Made by a program: the position numbers and the translations under genes
Shown: positions 18,560 to 27,331 of the stretch, in pieces
How the letters are laid out: each line of letters starts with the position of its first letter
How positions within the stretch are numbered: position 1 is the stretch's first letter
Origin: JAVBMV01 sp031552145
GTDB lineage: Bacteria > Myxococcota > Myxococcia > Myxococcales > UBA5297
DNA length: 64,000 nucleotides
Direction: 5' to 3'
Assembly: GCA_031552145.1 (NCBI GenBank)
Contig: JAVBMV010000002.1
Location: 62,001 to 126,000 of the forward strand
The notes under the pieces: generated by a model
Databases searched by the model: none
What the model was told of the DNA's origin: nothing
What the model saw: only the letters and a program-made list of their open reading frames with translations

Positions 18560-19633
18560 TCACCTACATTTTTTTGGGGAGCTATCGAGGGCTTGGGCGA
18601 TCGCGCTGCGCATCGCGGTGGCCATGCCCAGCATGGGCAGCTCCTCCAGGCGCACGCGCCTGATTTCGACGTATCCCGGCAGTGTTCTCCGGCGCGTCGG
18701 CGCGCATTCGTAGATCTCGAAGCGCAATCGTCTGTGGGTCAGCCGTCGCTCGACCCTGGCGCGGCAGCATGCCGTCGTCGCGCCGAGGCCCAGCCGTGCG
18801 AGCGCCTCCGCTCCTCCCTCTCCGGCTTCACAGATGGCCGAGGGGAGCTCCCAGAGCCCTCCGAAGAGCCCGCGCTCCTCGCGCCGAACCAACGTGAGCC
18901 GCCCCTTGCTCAAGATGAGGGCGCAGGCATGGGTGACGTCCTTTACCTTCGCGCGCGCCTTGGGAACCGGAAGAAGCGCCACGCGGTCTTCGGCGAGGGC
19001 TCGGCACCATCGCCGAAGGGGACAGGCCGGGCAGCGAGGAGCCGCGGGCACACAGAGAGAGGCCCCCAGCTCCATCATCGCCTCGTTGTGATCGCCGGGC
19101 CTCACAGGGTCGACGAGCTGCTCCGCGACGCCCCAGAGCGTCCGCGTCGAAGCCGGAGAACCAAGAGGCTCTTCGCAGGCGAGAACTCTGGAGAGGACTC
19201 TCGCTACATTGCCGTCGAAGACGGCGACGCGCTCGCCGAAGGCCATCGAGGCGACGGCCGAGGCCGTGTATCGGCCAAAGCCCGGCAGCCGCTGGAGCCC
19301 CGCGGCGTCGCGGGGAAAGCCCGATTCCGCGAGCTGGCGCGCCGCCCGGTGCAGGTTTCGCGCGCGGGCGTAGTAGCCAAGGCCCGTCCAAGCCGCCAGG
19401 ACCGCGGGGAGCGGCGCGGAGGCGAGCGATTCCACCGAAGGAAAGCGCGCGAGGAAGCGCTCGTAATAGGGGAGCACCGTCGCCACCTGCGTCTGTTGCA
19501 GCATGACTTCAGAGAGCCAGCGCCTGTAGGGATCCCGCGTCTCGCGCCAGGGCAGCGCGCGCTTCGATGCATCGAACCACCTGAGTAAAGCGCGGCGGAG
19601 GGGGCGTCTGGAGGCCGGTGAAAGCTCGATCAT
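18560..19633 (-). CDS. mutY: A/G-specific adenine DNA glycosylase
   Basis: About 357 residues. The HhH-GPD domain carries SEVMLQQTQV (catalytic Glu), LPGFGRYTASAVASMAFG and the catalytic Asp in VFDGNVARVLSR. The iron-sulfur loop follows as C-x6-C-x2-C-x5-C (CVPAAPRCPACPLRRWC). A C-terminal Nudix-like domain (about 235-350) recognises 8-oxoG. It removes adenine mispaired with 8-oxoguanine. The start ATG 19633 lies in an AT-rich gap 17 bases after nrfA and lacks an obvious ribosome binding site. The gene ends in an A7 run just before the stop. Confidence 0.95.
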   Translation of the reverse strand: MIELSPASRRPLRRALLRWFDASKRALPWRETRDPYRRWLSEVMLQQTQVATVLPYYERFLARFPSVESLASAPLPAVLAAWTGLGYYARARNLHRAARQLAESGFPRDAAGLQRLPGFGRYTASAVASMAFGERVAVFDGNVARVLSRVLACEEPLGSPASTRTLWGVAEQLVDPVRPGDHNEAMMELGASLCVPAAPRCPACPLRRWCRALAEDRVALLPVPKARAKVKDVTHACALILSKGRLTLVRREERGLFGGLWELPSAICEAGEGGAEALARLGLGATTACCRARVERRLTHRRLRFEIYECAPTRRRTLPGYVEIRRVRLEELPMLGMATAMRSAIAQALDSSPKKCR

Positions 19634-19650
19634 TTCAATACAAATGGATT

Positions 19651-21132
19651 CTATTTCGCAAGCTGCGCCTGTGCCTTCAGCTGCGCCTGGCGGGAGAGGT
19701 CGATCGACTCGGCGAGGACCCTCGCCAGTTCTTGAGGGGCGTGGAACCCCATCGAGTTCTCCGCCGCGACGAAATCGAGGCGCCACTGGGCCGCGCGCTG
19801 GAGCGCCGCAAGCTCGCGCACGGCGGGATCGCTCTCCAAGAGCTCCGTCCAGCGCTGGTCGCCATGCTTCTTTCGAAGCGCCACGATCGAATCGAGCATT
19901 GCCACCGCTGCTTCGCCGGCCCGCGTCATGAGAGCGAAGTGGCGATCCTGAATCGCCTCGACGCGGGCCTTCAGCTCCTCTTCGGGGTAGGGATGGCAGG
20001 TCTGGCAGGAGCGGTTGATCTGGAGCAGCGGGCTGCGCACCCAGTGATCCGATACCTTCATCGCGCCTTCGCGCAGATAGGGCATGTGGCAGTCGGCGCA
20101 GGCGACGCCGCTGCGGGAGTGTACGCCTTGGCTCCAGACCTCGAACTCGGGGTGCTGCGCCTTGAGCACATCGATCCCGGTCTCGGCGTGAACCCAATCC
20201 TTGAACTTGGCGCCCTTCACCTCGATGGCGTCATAGGTCGCCTCGATCTGCTCCACCTTCAGGCCGCGATCCCATGGGAAGAAGAGCGTCGCGCCCTTCC
20301 CACAGAAATACTCGACGTGACACTGCGCGCAGACATAGGAGCGCATCTCCTGGCGCATGCCGTCCGTGTTGGGATCGTAGGCCGCCTCGCGCGCGCCCTT
20401 GCGCCAGCGCTCGATGCTGGGCAGGTGCGGCGTAGGGGCATCGGAGGCGGCCAGGCGCCGAACGCCCTCGAGGAAGCCCGGCCGCGTCACGCGCAATTCC
20501 ATGGTCTTGGGATCGTGGCAGTCGACGCACGAGACGGGGTGTGGTCCGCCGGTCACTTCTCCAAGGAGCTTGTGGGCGTCCCAGTATCCCATCTCGCCGA
20601 CCTTCTCGAGTCCCATGGCGAGCTGCTCTCGCTCGCTGCCGGCGGGGAGCGCCTCCTTCCCGAGCCTTTTGTAGAGCGGCATGATGGAGGCGTGGCAGTG
20701 AAGACAGTTTCCCGATTGCTTGCCCTCTCCCGGGACGTTCCGCTTGGTCACCTCTTGATCCGACAACATGAAGCTGTGGCCGCGGCGATCGCGGTAGTCG
20801 ACCGAGAAGAGATATCCGGCGAAGACGCGCTTCAGCCAAGGGTCGCGCTCGGCCTTCTGAGCCGCGACGAGTCCCTCGGGGCCCACGGTTCCTCCTCCAT
20901 ATTTAGTGTGGGTCGACTCCGAGGTGCGCTTGTAGCCGTCGAACTCTCTGGGCCAGTTGGTGCCCCAGCGCGCCGGGTCGACATCGTTCTCGGTCACCTC
21001 GACCAGCTTCAGGAAGGGCTCCTTTGCCTCCTGCTTGCGCTCCGTGATGTTGAGCAGCAGCGCGACGATGCCCGCCGCCACGAGCGCGGAGAGGAGCGAG
21101 ATGGCGATGTAGATGAGCGCTGGACGTCTCAT
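19651..21132 (-). CDS. nrfA: Ammonia-forming cytochrome c nitrite reductase, CXXCH active-site type
   Basis: This 493-residue pentaheme protein reduces nitrite to ammonium in the periplasm. An N-terminal hydrophobic segment (about 7-27) serves as signal or anchor. Heme motifs are CLHCH (143-147), CVDCH (202-206), CAQCH (268-272), CADCH (345-349) and CQTCH (376-380). By alignment order the first is the catalytic heme, which in the E. coli enzyme has CXXCK; here His replaces Lys. The catalytic Tyr (VEYF, 275) and His (GVHSR, 338) are present, as is LKAQHPEFEVW. GGAGAG precedes the ATG by about seven bases. nrfH lies directly upstream. Confidence 0.95.
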   Translation of the reverse strand: MRRPALIYIAISLLSALVAAGIVALLLNITERKQEAKEPFLKLVEVTENDVDPARWGTNWPREFDGYKRTSESTHTKYGGGTVGPEGLVAAQKAERDPWLKRVFAGYLFSVDYRDRRGHSFMLSDQEVTKRNVPGEGKQSGNCLHCHASIMPLYKRLGKEALPAGSEREQLAMGLEKVGEMGYWDAHKLLGEVTGGPHPVSCVDCHDPKTMELRVTRPGFLEGVRRLAASDAPTPHLPSIERWRKGAREAAYDPNTDGMRQEMRSYVCAQCHVEYFCGKGATLFFPWDRGLKVEQIEATYDAIEVKGAKFKDWVHAETGIDVLKAQHPEFEVWSQGVHSRSGVACADCHMPYLREGAMKVSDHWVRSPLLQINRSCQTCHPYPEEELKARVEAIQDRHFALMTRAGEAAVAMLDSIVALRKKHGDQRWTELLESDPAVRELAALQRAAQWRLDFVAAENSMGFHAPQELARVLAESIDLSRQAQLKAQAQLAK

Positions 21133-21144
21133 GAGTGAACTCTC

Positions 21145-21624
21145 CTATCTACGGGCGCCGTGGCCGACGGCGGCGTGGCAATGGACGCAGCGGATCGCGT
21201 CATCCGCCCAGGTGCTGCCGCGGACCACCTCATGGACGAGGTCGCCGTGGCAGCGCAGGCAGTTGTCCTGCAAGATTTGGCTGTTGTTTGGCTTGATCTG
21301 GATCGGTTCGTGAAAGAAAGTCGCCGCGCCCGGACTGTCGGGTGTCGAGGGCTGCAGCGTGAAGCCCAGCGAGTGATGGTAGCCGTTGCGCGCCTTCGCG
21401 ATGTACTTGGCGGGAAACTGCGGAGGCAGGTGGCAGTCGTTGCAGCCCGCCGTCGCGTGATGCGGCCCCTTGCGCCAAGCGTCGAACTGGTCATTCATGA
21501 TGTGGCAGTTGGCGCAGGTCGCCGGCGCGTCGCTCAGGTAGGAGAACCCCTCCGCGTGCCAGAAGGTGACGGCAGCGATCCCCACGAGCGAGCCTACCAG
21601 TACCGATAGGAAGAGCTTCGGCAT
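21145..21624 (-). CDS. nrfH: NrfH tetraheme cytochrome c, quinol dehydrogenase for NrfA
   Basis: This 159-residue NapC/NrfH-family protein has one N-terminal membrane helix (LFLSVLVGSLVGIAAVTFW) and four heme motifs: CANCH (37-41), CNDCH (61-65), CLRCH (122-126) and CVHCH (146-150). The Met two residues after the first motif (CANCHIM) matches the unusual Met ligand of NrfH. It passes electrons from menaquinol to NrfA, which is encoded 12 bases downstream. The upstream YfhO-like gene ends 9 bases before it. Confidence 0.95.
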   Translation of the reverse strand: MPKLFLSVLVGSLVGIAAVTFWHAEGFSYLSDAPATCANCHIMNDQFDAWRKGPHHATAGCNDCHLPPQFPAKYIAKARNGYHHSLGFTLQPSTPDSPGAATFFHEPIQIKPNNSQILQDNCLRCHGDLVHEVVRGSTWADDAIRCVHCHAAVGHGARR

Positions 21625-21633
21625 GCGGCGACT

Positions 21634-23904
21634 CTAGTTCAAGGGAGCGGGATTGTCGCGCTTGTGGCGCGCGACGAGCCAGAGGGAGAGCGCTGCCGCC
21701 AGAAGGAGCGAGAGCGCGAGGCCCTGCGGCCATCTCGGAGGCCGGTAAGAGAGGGTGATGGGCCCCGCGGCGTCGGTCTTTACCGCGGCGAGCACGCCAT
21801 CGGCGCGATGGATTGTCAACGTTACTCCCGAGCCGTCGCGCGCGCTCCAGCCGGGATAGAGCGCCAGCTTCTCCGAGAGGACGAGCCACCCTGCGCGCTC
21901 GGATGAGACAGAGAGCCGATTCGCGTCGAGCCGCGCGACTTCGACAGCGGCGCTCGGGGTAGTCGGCGTGGGCTCGACCCGCGCCGCTGGCGCGAGGGTC
22001 GCGCGGGCGAGCGCCCTCGCCTCCTTCGAGGGCCATCGTGGCAGCCCCGGAAGGTCGAGGCCTGCGGCGATCCGCGCGCCAGCGCTCTCCCGCGCCAGCG
22101 CGGACTCGGGCGCCGTCTGGAGGATCACCGTTCGTCCGGGAGCAAACTCGGGCAGCTGCATCAGGTCGAGCGCCGCTTCGAAGGTGGCCCGCTCCGGGCC
22201 GACGAGAACGAGCGCGCGCTCGGCGTGCCAGGCGCGGCCTTGGCGCATTTCGTTCTCGTAAATATAGGTGCCGGCCGATTTCTTCGGCTGACAGCGCTCG
22301 ACGGGACAGGGCTCGACGCGCGCCGCCAGGCGAAACCCAGGTGTGTCGCGCGGCGTCGAGGAGAGGACGTACTTTACGTCGAGCAGCCCCCAGAACTTGG
22401 CGGGCGCTCGATAGCTCTCGCCGACGAAGGTCCGGTAGCCGGGGGGATCGAAGTCGCTGGGTAGATAGTCATGGTGCTCGGTGGCGGTGTAGCTGGTGAT
22501 CGCCTCGAGTCCGAGCGGGAGCGTGACATGGTCACAGCCCCAGTGGCGGTCGCGCGACTCCCAGATATGGACGCGCGCGCCCCGCGCGTGCTCGGCGAGC
22601 CACTGCATCGCGGGGTTCTCCCGCTGCTCCCGCCTCGGCGGCGCGGTGGGAAGCAGCGGCGCGGCCCGGTCGACGATCTGGAAGAGGAGGAGCGCGCCGA
22701 GGAGGAGCGCCGCGCCGCGCATGATGCGTGGGCGGCGCTCGCTGTCCCAGAGCGCCGTGAGGCCCAGAGCGACGAGGATGGGGCCCAAGGTGTAGGTGAG
22801 CACGAGCGCCCGCTCGGGGATGCGCTGATAGGCGAAGCCGGGCACGAAGCGCCAGAGGAGCCAATAGAGGGGCGTCAGCTTCCAGATGGCGACGCCGAAA
22901 GCGGCGCAGAGGGCGAGCCAGAGTCCGGCTCGGGGCGCTCCCTTTCGCAGCGCGAAGAGGAGGCCGAGCGCCGCCAGGAAGAACCAGGTGAGGCTCGGCA
23001 TCGCGTTGGCCACCTCGCTGATCGCCGCCTGGGAGTATTTGAAGGCGAGTCCCTCGGCGCGCCCCGTCAGCCGCATGAAGCTCATCATGGGGAGCGCCTG
23101 GGGCGCGGCGACCGCCAGCGCGGCGAGGGCCGCGACCGCGCCCGAGGTGATTAGGCGCAGCGAGAAAGCGCGCCGGTCGGGTCCCAAAACGACACAGACG
23201 GCGCAGAGCGCCATGCCGATGGCCCCGTAGAGCACCGGCGTGGTGCCGCCCTCGAGGGAGCCCAGGCCCGCGAAGAGCCCCGACGCGACCGCCCAGAGCG
23301 CGCCGCGGCGAGGTGCCGTGAGGGCGTTCCAAAGGCAGAGAAAGCTCCAGGGCATCAGCGCCATGGGCAGGAGGAAGCCCAGGTGGCCGCTGCGCAGGTG
23401 TGACGTGAGATAGGGCGAGAGGCCGAAGGCGAGCGCGCCGAGCGCCGCCGCGAGGGGAGCCGCCTTCAGCTTGCGGGCAAAGAGGTAGACGCCGGCCATG
23501 CCGGCCAAAATGTGCAAGAGCAACGAGGCCTGGATCGCGCCCTCGGGCGGCAGCGCGCCGCCGAGGAGGACCGCCAGGGAGAGGACACCCGCCTCCGGCG
23601 CCTCGAACTGGGGCGTTCCGCCATTGATGTAAGAGTTCCAGAAGGGGAGGGTACCCGTGTCGAAGAGGGACCGCATGGCGGAGAGGAGCCACGGGTAGTG
23701 GCTCGGCGTCAGATCGCTGCCGAAGCCGAGCGAAGGATCGCCGCGCATCGGCAGCTCGGAGAGCGTGAGCATCGCGCGCAGGTGGAGCAGAGTGAGCGCC
23801 GCCGCCAGGGTGAAGGCGAGGAGGGGGGCGCGGCGGGCGAGAAACCTGCCGAGCGCGAAGAGGCGCGGGGCGATTCCGGCGCGCGTCGAGGCCTGATGCG
23901 CCAT
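21634..23904 (-). CDS. YfhO-like multispanning membrane protein
   Basis: This 756-residue protein has about 11-13 predicted transmembrane helices in its first two thirds, then a soluble-looking C-terminal part (about 430-720) and a last helix (LALSLLLAAALSLWLVARHK). The PLFWNSYINGGTPQFEAPEAG-like region after the first helix and the C-terminal beta-rich part (YPGWSARDGSGVTL) resemble bacterial YfhO-type membrane proteins. Some of these act on lipid-linked sugars or wall polymers. No role in nitrite reduction is known. Its ATG directly follows the TAG of the DUF4405 gene, and nrfH starts 9 bases after its stop, so it is probably in the same transcript. Confidence 0.75.
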   Translation of the reverse strand: MAHQASTRAGIAPRLFALGRFLARRAPLLAFTLAAALTLLHLRAMLTLSELPMRGDPSLGFGSDLTPSHYPWLLSAMRSLFDTGTLPFWNSYINGGTPQFEAPEAGVLSLAVLLGGALPPEGAIQASLLLHILAGMAGVYLFARKLKAAPLAAALGALAFGLSPYLTSHLRSGHLGFLLPMALMPWSFLCLWNALTAPRRGALWAVASGLFAGLGSLEGGTTPVLYGAIGMALCAVCVVLGPDRRAFSLRLITSGAVAALAALAVAAPQALPMMSFMRLTGRAEGLAFKYSQAAISEVANAMPSLTWFFLAALGLLFALRKGAPRAGLWLALCAAFGVAIWKLTPLYWLLWRFVPGFAYQRIPERALVLTYTLGPILVALGLTALWDSERRPRIMRGAALLLGALLLFQIVDRAAPLLPTAPPRREQRENPAMQWLAEHARGARVHIWESRDRHWGCDHVTLPLGLEAITSYTATEHHDYLPSDFDPPGYRTFVGESYRAPAKFWGLLDVKYVLSSTPRDTPGFRLAARVEPCPVERCQPKKSAGTYIYENEMRQGRAWHAERALVLVGPERATFEAALDLMQLPEFAPGRTVILQTAPESALARESAGARIAAGLDLPGLPRWPSKEARALARATLAPAARVEPTPTTPSAAVEVARLDANRLSVSSERAGWLVLSEKLALYPGWSARDGSGVTLTIHRADGVLAAVKTDAAGPITLSYRPPRWPQGLALSLLLAAALSLWLVARHKRDNPAPLN

Positions 23905-24231
23905 CTATTTGCGGCTCTCCCCATGCCGCGCGCGGTGCTGGGCGTGCCCTCGCGGATCCATCGCACCGCTCACCGTCATCAGCGCGGTGACGGCGGCGAC
24001 CAACGCGAAGGTGAGCAACCTCCCGCGCCGGCCGCCCAGCGAGCTCGTCAATGCGCGCCAGTTCAGCGAAAGGTGGACGAGCGAAGAGGCGACAAAGACG
24101 ATGCTCAACAGCTCGTGGAGGACGATCACCAGATGCGACTGTAGGTGAAAGAGCATCAAGAGGCCCGAGGCCATCGTCAGCAGCCCGGAGATGGTCAATG
24201 CTGGACCAACTATCTTGCGCATCTTGGACAT
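23905..24231 (-). CDS. DUF4405-like small membrane protein
   Basis: This 108-residue protein has three predicted membrane helices (about 8-28, 33-57, 71-90). Conserved-looking His sit at helix ends, in LFHLQSH, VLHELLS and LVHLSLNW. This matches the DUF4405 pattern, thought to be cytochrome b-like with heme-binding His. A good AAGGAG site precedes ATG 24231. As the first gene of the run to nrfHA it could be an auxiliary redox membrane protein, but this is inference. The C-terminal tail is basic and His-rich. Confidence 0.65.
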   Translation of the reverse strand: MSKMRKIVGPALTISGLLTMASGLLMLFHLQSHLVIVLHELLSIVFVASSLVHLSLNWRALTSSLGGRRGRLLTFALVAAVTALMTVSGAMDPRGHAQHRARHGESRK

Positions 24232-24255
24232 GGCGCTCCTTACCTCCTCGAGGGT

Positions 24256-24280
24256 GGCGGCTTACGGCCGCCTGGGCGGC
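24256..24280 (-). promoter_or_regulatory. Three-arm inverted repeat in the nrf operon leader
   Basis: Arms GGCGGC (24256-24261), GCCGCC (24267-24272) and GGCGGC (24275-24280) can form mutually exclusive pairings because the middle arm can pair with either side. The element lies just upstream of the ribosome binding site of the first gene. It could be a chance GC-rich repeat or a regulatory leader. The remaining divergent spacer (24232-24370) holds no gene. Confidence 0.3.
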
Positions 24281-24370
24281 GTCCATGCTCGCACGATCGC
24301 ACCGCCCAAGATAGGGCCAGGGGCGCGTCTAGGGTTGCGCGCGACGAACGCGCTATCCTCCCGCGCTTCC

Positions 24371-25261
24371 ATGAACGCGTCGAACCAGGGCTACACCTAT
24401 CGAGAGCAGCTCGGAGCGCTGCCGCGGGGAACAACCGTGTTGGCCTATCTGGCCGGCCACTATCGCCGCGCCAGCGAAGAGGTATGGCGCGAGCGGCTCG
24501 AACGAGGAGAGGTCTCGCTCGATGGCAGGATTGCCAGCGCCCTGGAGCCCCTCGCGCCGGGCCAATGGCTCGCCTGGGCGCGCCCGCCGTGGGAGGAGCC
24601 CGAGGCGCCGCTCCACTTCGGCGTGCTCTACGAGGACGAGGAGCTGCTGATCGCGTCGAAGCCCGCCGGGCTGCCGACGATGCCCGGTGGCGGCTTCTTG
24701 GAGAGGACGCTCTCGGCGCTGGTAAGGGCGCGCGATCCCGCGCTCACGCCCATGCACCGCTTGGGGCGGGGCACCTCGGGGCTGGTGCTCTTCGCGCGCA
24801 CCGCGCGGGTGCGCGCGGCCTTGCAGAGCGCCTTTCGCGAGCGGCGCGTCCTCAAGCACTATCGTGCGCTCGCGTCGGGATGGGTCGTGGCGCCGCTCTC
24901 GATACGGGCGCCCATCGGCCCGGTCGCCCACCCCCTCCTGGGCGCGCTTCACGCGGCCTGTCCGAACGGAAAGCCCTCCAGCTCGGAGGTGCTGCGCGCC
25001 GAGCGGCGCGGAGAGGCGTCGCTGGTCGAGGTGGAGATCGCCACGGGGCGGCCGCATCAGATCAGGATCCATCTGGCCTACGTCGGACACCCGCTCGTGG
25101 GCGATCCACTCTATGGCCCGGGCGGCGTTCCGGCCGCCTCCTGTATCGCTCTCCCGGGGGATCTCGGCTATCGCCTGCAGGCCTGGCGCCTCGGCTTTCA
25201 TCACCCGGCGACGGGCGAGTGGAGGCTCTTCGAGGAGGAGCCCGCCCCCGAGCTGCGCTGA
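24371..25261 (+). CDS. RluA-like pseudouridine synthase with altered catalytic motif
   Basis: About 296 residues with the RluA order. A possible S4-like segment (about 15-75) precedes the synthase domain with LYEDEELLIASKPAGLPTMP, MHRLGRGTSGLVLFAR, RRVLKHYRA and the C-terminal TGRPHQIRIHLAYVGHPLVGDPLYG. The usual catalytic motif is HRLD; here it reads HRLG, so the Asp that attacks uridine is missing at the expected place. I recall plant relatives with the same HRLGRGT pattern, so this may be a subfamily and not a dead gene. The target RNA is unknown. It lies 24 bases before the sigma-54 activator. Confidence 0.85.
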   Translation: MNASNQGYTYREQLGALPRGTTVLAYLAGHYRRASEEVWRERLERGEVSLDGRIASALEPLAPGQWLAWARPPWEEPEAPLHFGVLYEDEELLIASKPAGLPTMPGGGFLERTLSALVRARDPALTPMHRLGRGTSGLVLFARTARVRAALQSAFRERRVLKHYRALASGWVVAPLSIRAPIGPVAHPLLGALHAACPNGKPSSSEVLRAERRGEASLVEVEIATGRPHQIRIHLAYVGHPLVGDPLYGPGGVPAASCIALPGDLGYRLQAWRLGFHHPATGEWRLFEEEPAPELR

Positions 25262-25285
25262 GCCGCCGCGTGGTAGAACGCCCTG

Positions 25286-27319
25286 ATGCGGCGGATCGCG
25301 GTCGTCACCGACGAACAGAGTTCACACCTCGGTAGCGCCCTGGCGCGCGATCTGGACGAGGTATTGCAAGGTCATGTGGAGAGCTTCGAGTGTTTCCTCG
25401 ACTCGCTCTCGCCGGGGGAGCAGATCCAGGCCGACGTCGTCCTGGTGATGACGCCGCGCAAGGCGCTGGAGGTGCGCAGCCGGGTCCGAGAGACGCGCCG
25501 GATCCTGGTGGCCCAGCGGACCATCCGCGAGTCGGAGGTCTATCGGATTCTCTCGCTCCCCGCCGGCTCGTCGGTGCTCGTGGTCAATAACCATCCCGAG
25601 ACGACCATGGAGATGGTCACGCTACTCCAGCAGCTGGAGTTCGAGCATGTGCGCTTCGTCCCCTACGAGGAGGGGATGGAGTGCGGCGACTTCCGCATTG
25701 CCATCACGCCCGGCGAGGGGGCCCGTGTCCCCGCCGGGGTCGAGACCATCATCGATATCGGCCACCGCTGCATTGATGTCTCCACCTTCCTGGAGCTGAT
25801 CAGCAGACTGCGCATCGCCGATCCGGAGGTAGAGCGGCGGCTGCATCGCTATTCCAAGGCCACCGTCAATCTCGACACAGGCGTCAATCGCCAGCACAAA
25901 GAACTGGCGCAGAAGAACACCGAGCTGAACGCGGTGATCAATCTGGCGCACGACGGGATCTTGCTGCTCAATCCCAGCGGGCGCATCGTCTTCTGCAACC
26001 CCGCGTTGACGAAGATGCTGGGGCTGGAAGAGGAGTGCACTGGCCGCTTTGTCGAGGAGGTCTTCGAGCCGGAGCTTCGGGCGGCGCTCGGGCAGGGGGG
26101 TGAGGAGCGGATCGTCGAGTATCGAGGGCGCTCCATCGTCATCAACCGCCAGGAGGTCATCTCTTTCGGCGAGTCGATCGGCGCTTGCTTCAATTTTCAG
26201 GAGGTTACCTATATCCGCAGCCTCGAGCAGAACTTGAGCGAGAAGCTGCGCGCGAAGGGCATGATCGCGCGATATACGTTCAAGGACGTGCTGACGCGCT
26301 CGCCCACGATGCTCCGGTGTATCGAATTGGCGAAGCGGATCGCCACCTCGGAGTTCACGGTCCTTATCTTCGGCGAGAGCGGCACCGGCAAGGAATTGCT
26401 CGCCCAGTCGATCCACAACGCCTCGGCGCGCGCGAAGCAGCCCTTCGTGGCGGTCAACTGCGCGGCGGTGCCCGAGGCGCTGCTCGAGAGCGAGCTCTTT
26501 GGTTACGAGGGCGGCTCCTTCACCGGAGCGCTGCGCGAAGGAAAGCCTGGCCTCTTCGAACAGGCGCACCACGGCACTATCTTTCTGGACGAGATTGGCG
26601 ACATGCCGCCGATGCTGCAGGCGAAGCTGCTGCGCGTCCTGCAGGAGCGCCAGGTGATGCGGGTGGGTTCGCAGCGCGTCTACGGCGTGGATATCCGCGT
26701 CATCGCCGCCACCAACCGCGATCTGCGCGAGCGCATCAGGGCGGGGCTCTTTCGTGAAGATCTCTATTATCGGCTCAACGCGCTCTCGCTCGACGTGCCG
26801 CCGTTGCGCTCCAGGCCGGAGGATATCTTCCATTTACTGGAGCACTTCCTCGAAGGGCAGCGCCCTCGCGGCCTGGCCTTCTCCCCCGAGGCGCGCGAAT
26901 TCTTGCAGCGATATGAATGGCCTGGAAACATCCGCGAGCTCTCGAATGTCGCCAATCACATCTCCATGATGGGACTCCCGACGGTGGCGCCCGAGACACT
27001 CCCCAGTTATCTGACGCGTGAGGAGGAGTCCTTCGAGACCGAGGCCGAGCTGCTGCGGGGGCGCTGCGGCCTCGAGCGCGCCCTGGAGATCGCCCGGGCG
27101 CTCGCCGGAGCGGGCAGGAACAAGCAAGGAGCAGGGCGCAATGTCCTGCGAAAGCTAGTCGAGAGGCAAGGCGTGCTGCTTACCGACGCCGAAGTTCGAA
27201 GCTCGCTGAGACTGCTTGGCAAACTCGGGCTCGTCCGCTCTCATGTCGGGCGAGGCGGAAGCGAGCTGACTCCCAAGGGAGAGCGCTTCGTCGATTGGAG
27301 TGCGCGCCGCTCCTCATAG
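25286..27319 (+). CDS. Sigma-54-dependent transcriptional activator, probable regulator of the citrate locus
   Basis: This 677-residue protein has three parts. The N-terminal sensory region (about 1-205) is of no recognised family. A helical linker and PAS-like domain follow (about 215-320, HDGILLLNPSGRIVFCNPAL). The AAA+ domain (about 335-560) has Walker A GESGTGKE (363-370), the sigma-54 contact loop as GSFTGA (410-415, usual form GAFTGA), Walker B FLDEIGDM and an arginine-finger region LFREDLYYRLN. The C terminus has no clear Fis-type helix-turn-helix; instead a winged-helix-like end with LRLLGKLGLVRSHVGRGG is seen. Its position before aconitase with a sigma-54 promoter between them suggests it controls that operon. 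Confidence 0.88.
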   Translation: MRRIAVVTDEQSSHLGSALARDLDEVLQGHVESFECFLDSLSPGEQIQADVVLVMTPRKALEVRSRVRETRRILVAQRTIRESEVYRILSLPAGSSVLVVNNHPETTMEMVTLLQQLEFEHVRFVPYEEGMECGDFRIAITPGEGARVPAGVETIIDIGHRCIDVSTFLELISRLRIADPEVERRLHRYSKATVNLDTGVNRQHKELAQKNTELNAVINLAHDGILLLNPSGRIVFCNPALTKMLGLEEECTGRFVEEVFEPELRAALGQGGEERIVEYRGRSIVINRQEVISFGESIGACFNFQEVTYIRSLEQNLSEKLRAKGMIARYTFKDVLTRSPTMLRCIELAKRIATSEFTVLIFGESGTGKELLAQSIHNASARAKQPFVAVNCAAVPEALLESELFGYEGGSFTGALREGKPGLFEQAHHGTIFLDEIGDMPPMLQAKLLRVLQERQVMRVGSQRVYGVDIRVIAATNRDLRERIRAGLFREDLYYRLNALSLDVPPLRSRPEDIFHLLEHFLEGQRPRGLAFSPEAREFLQRYEWPGNIRELSNVANHISMMGLPTVAPETLPSYLTREEESFETEAELLRGRCGLERALEIARALAGAGRNKQGAGRNVLRKLVERQGVLLTDAEVRSSLRLLGKLGLVRSHVGRGGSELTPKGERFVDWSARRSS

Positions 27320-27331
27320 AGCGTGAGCGGA

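Noticed and set aside
24300..24345. Second sigma-54-like element before the nrf genes (TGGCCCTATCTTGGG on the minus strand)
   Set aside because: The -12 position has GG in place of the invariant GC.
25622..26833. Minus-strand open frame of 403 codons opposite the sigma-54 activator
   Set aside because: No recognisable domain; the opposite strand holds intact AAA+ motifs.
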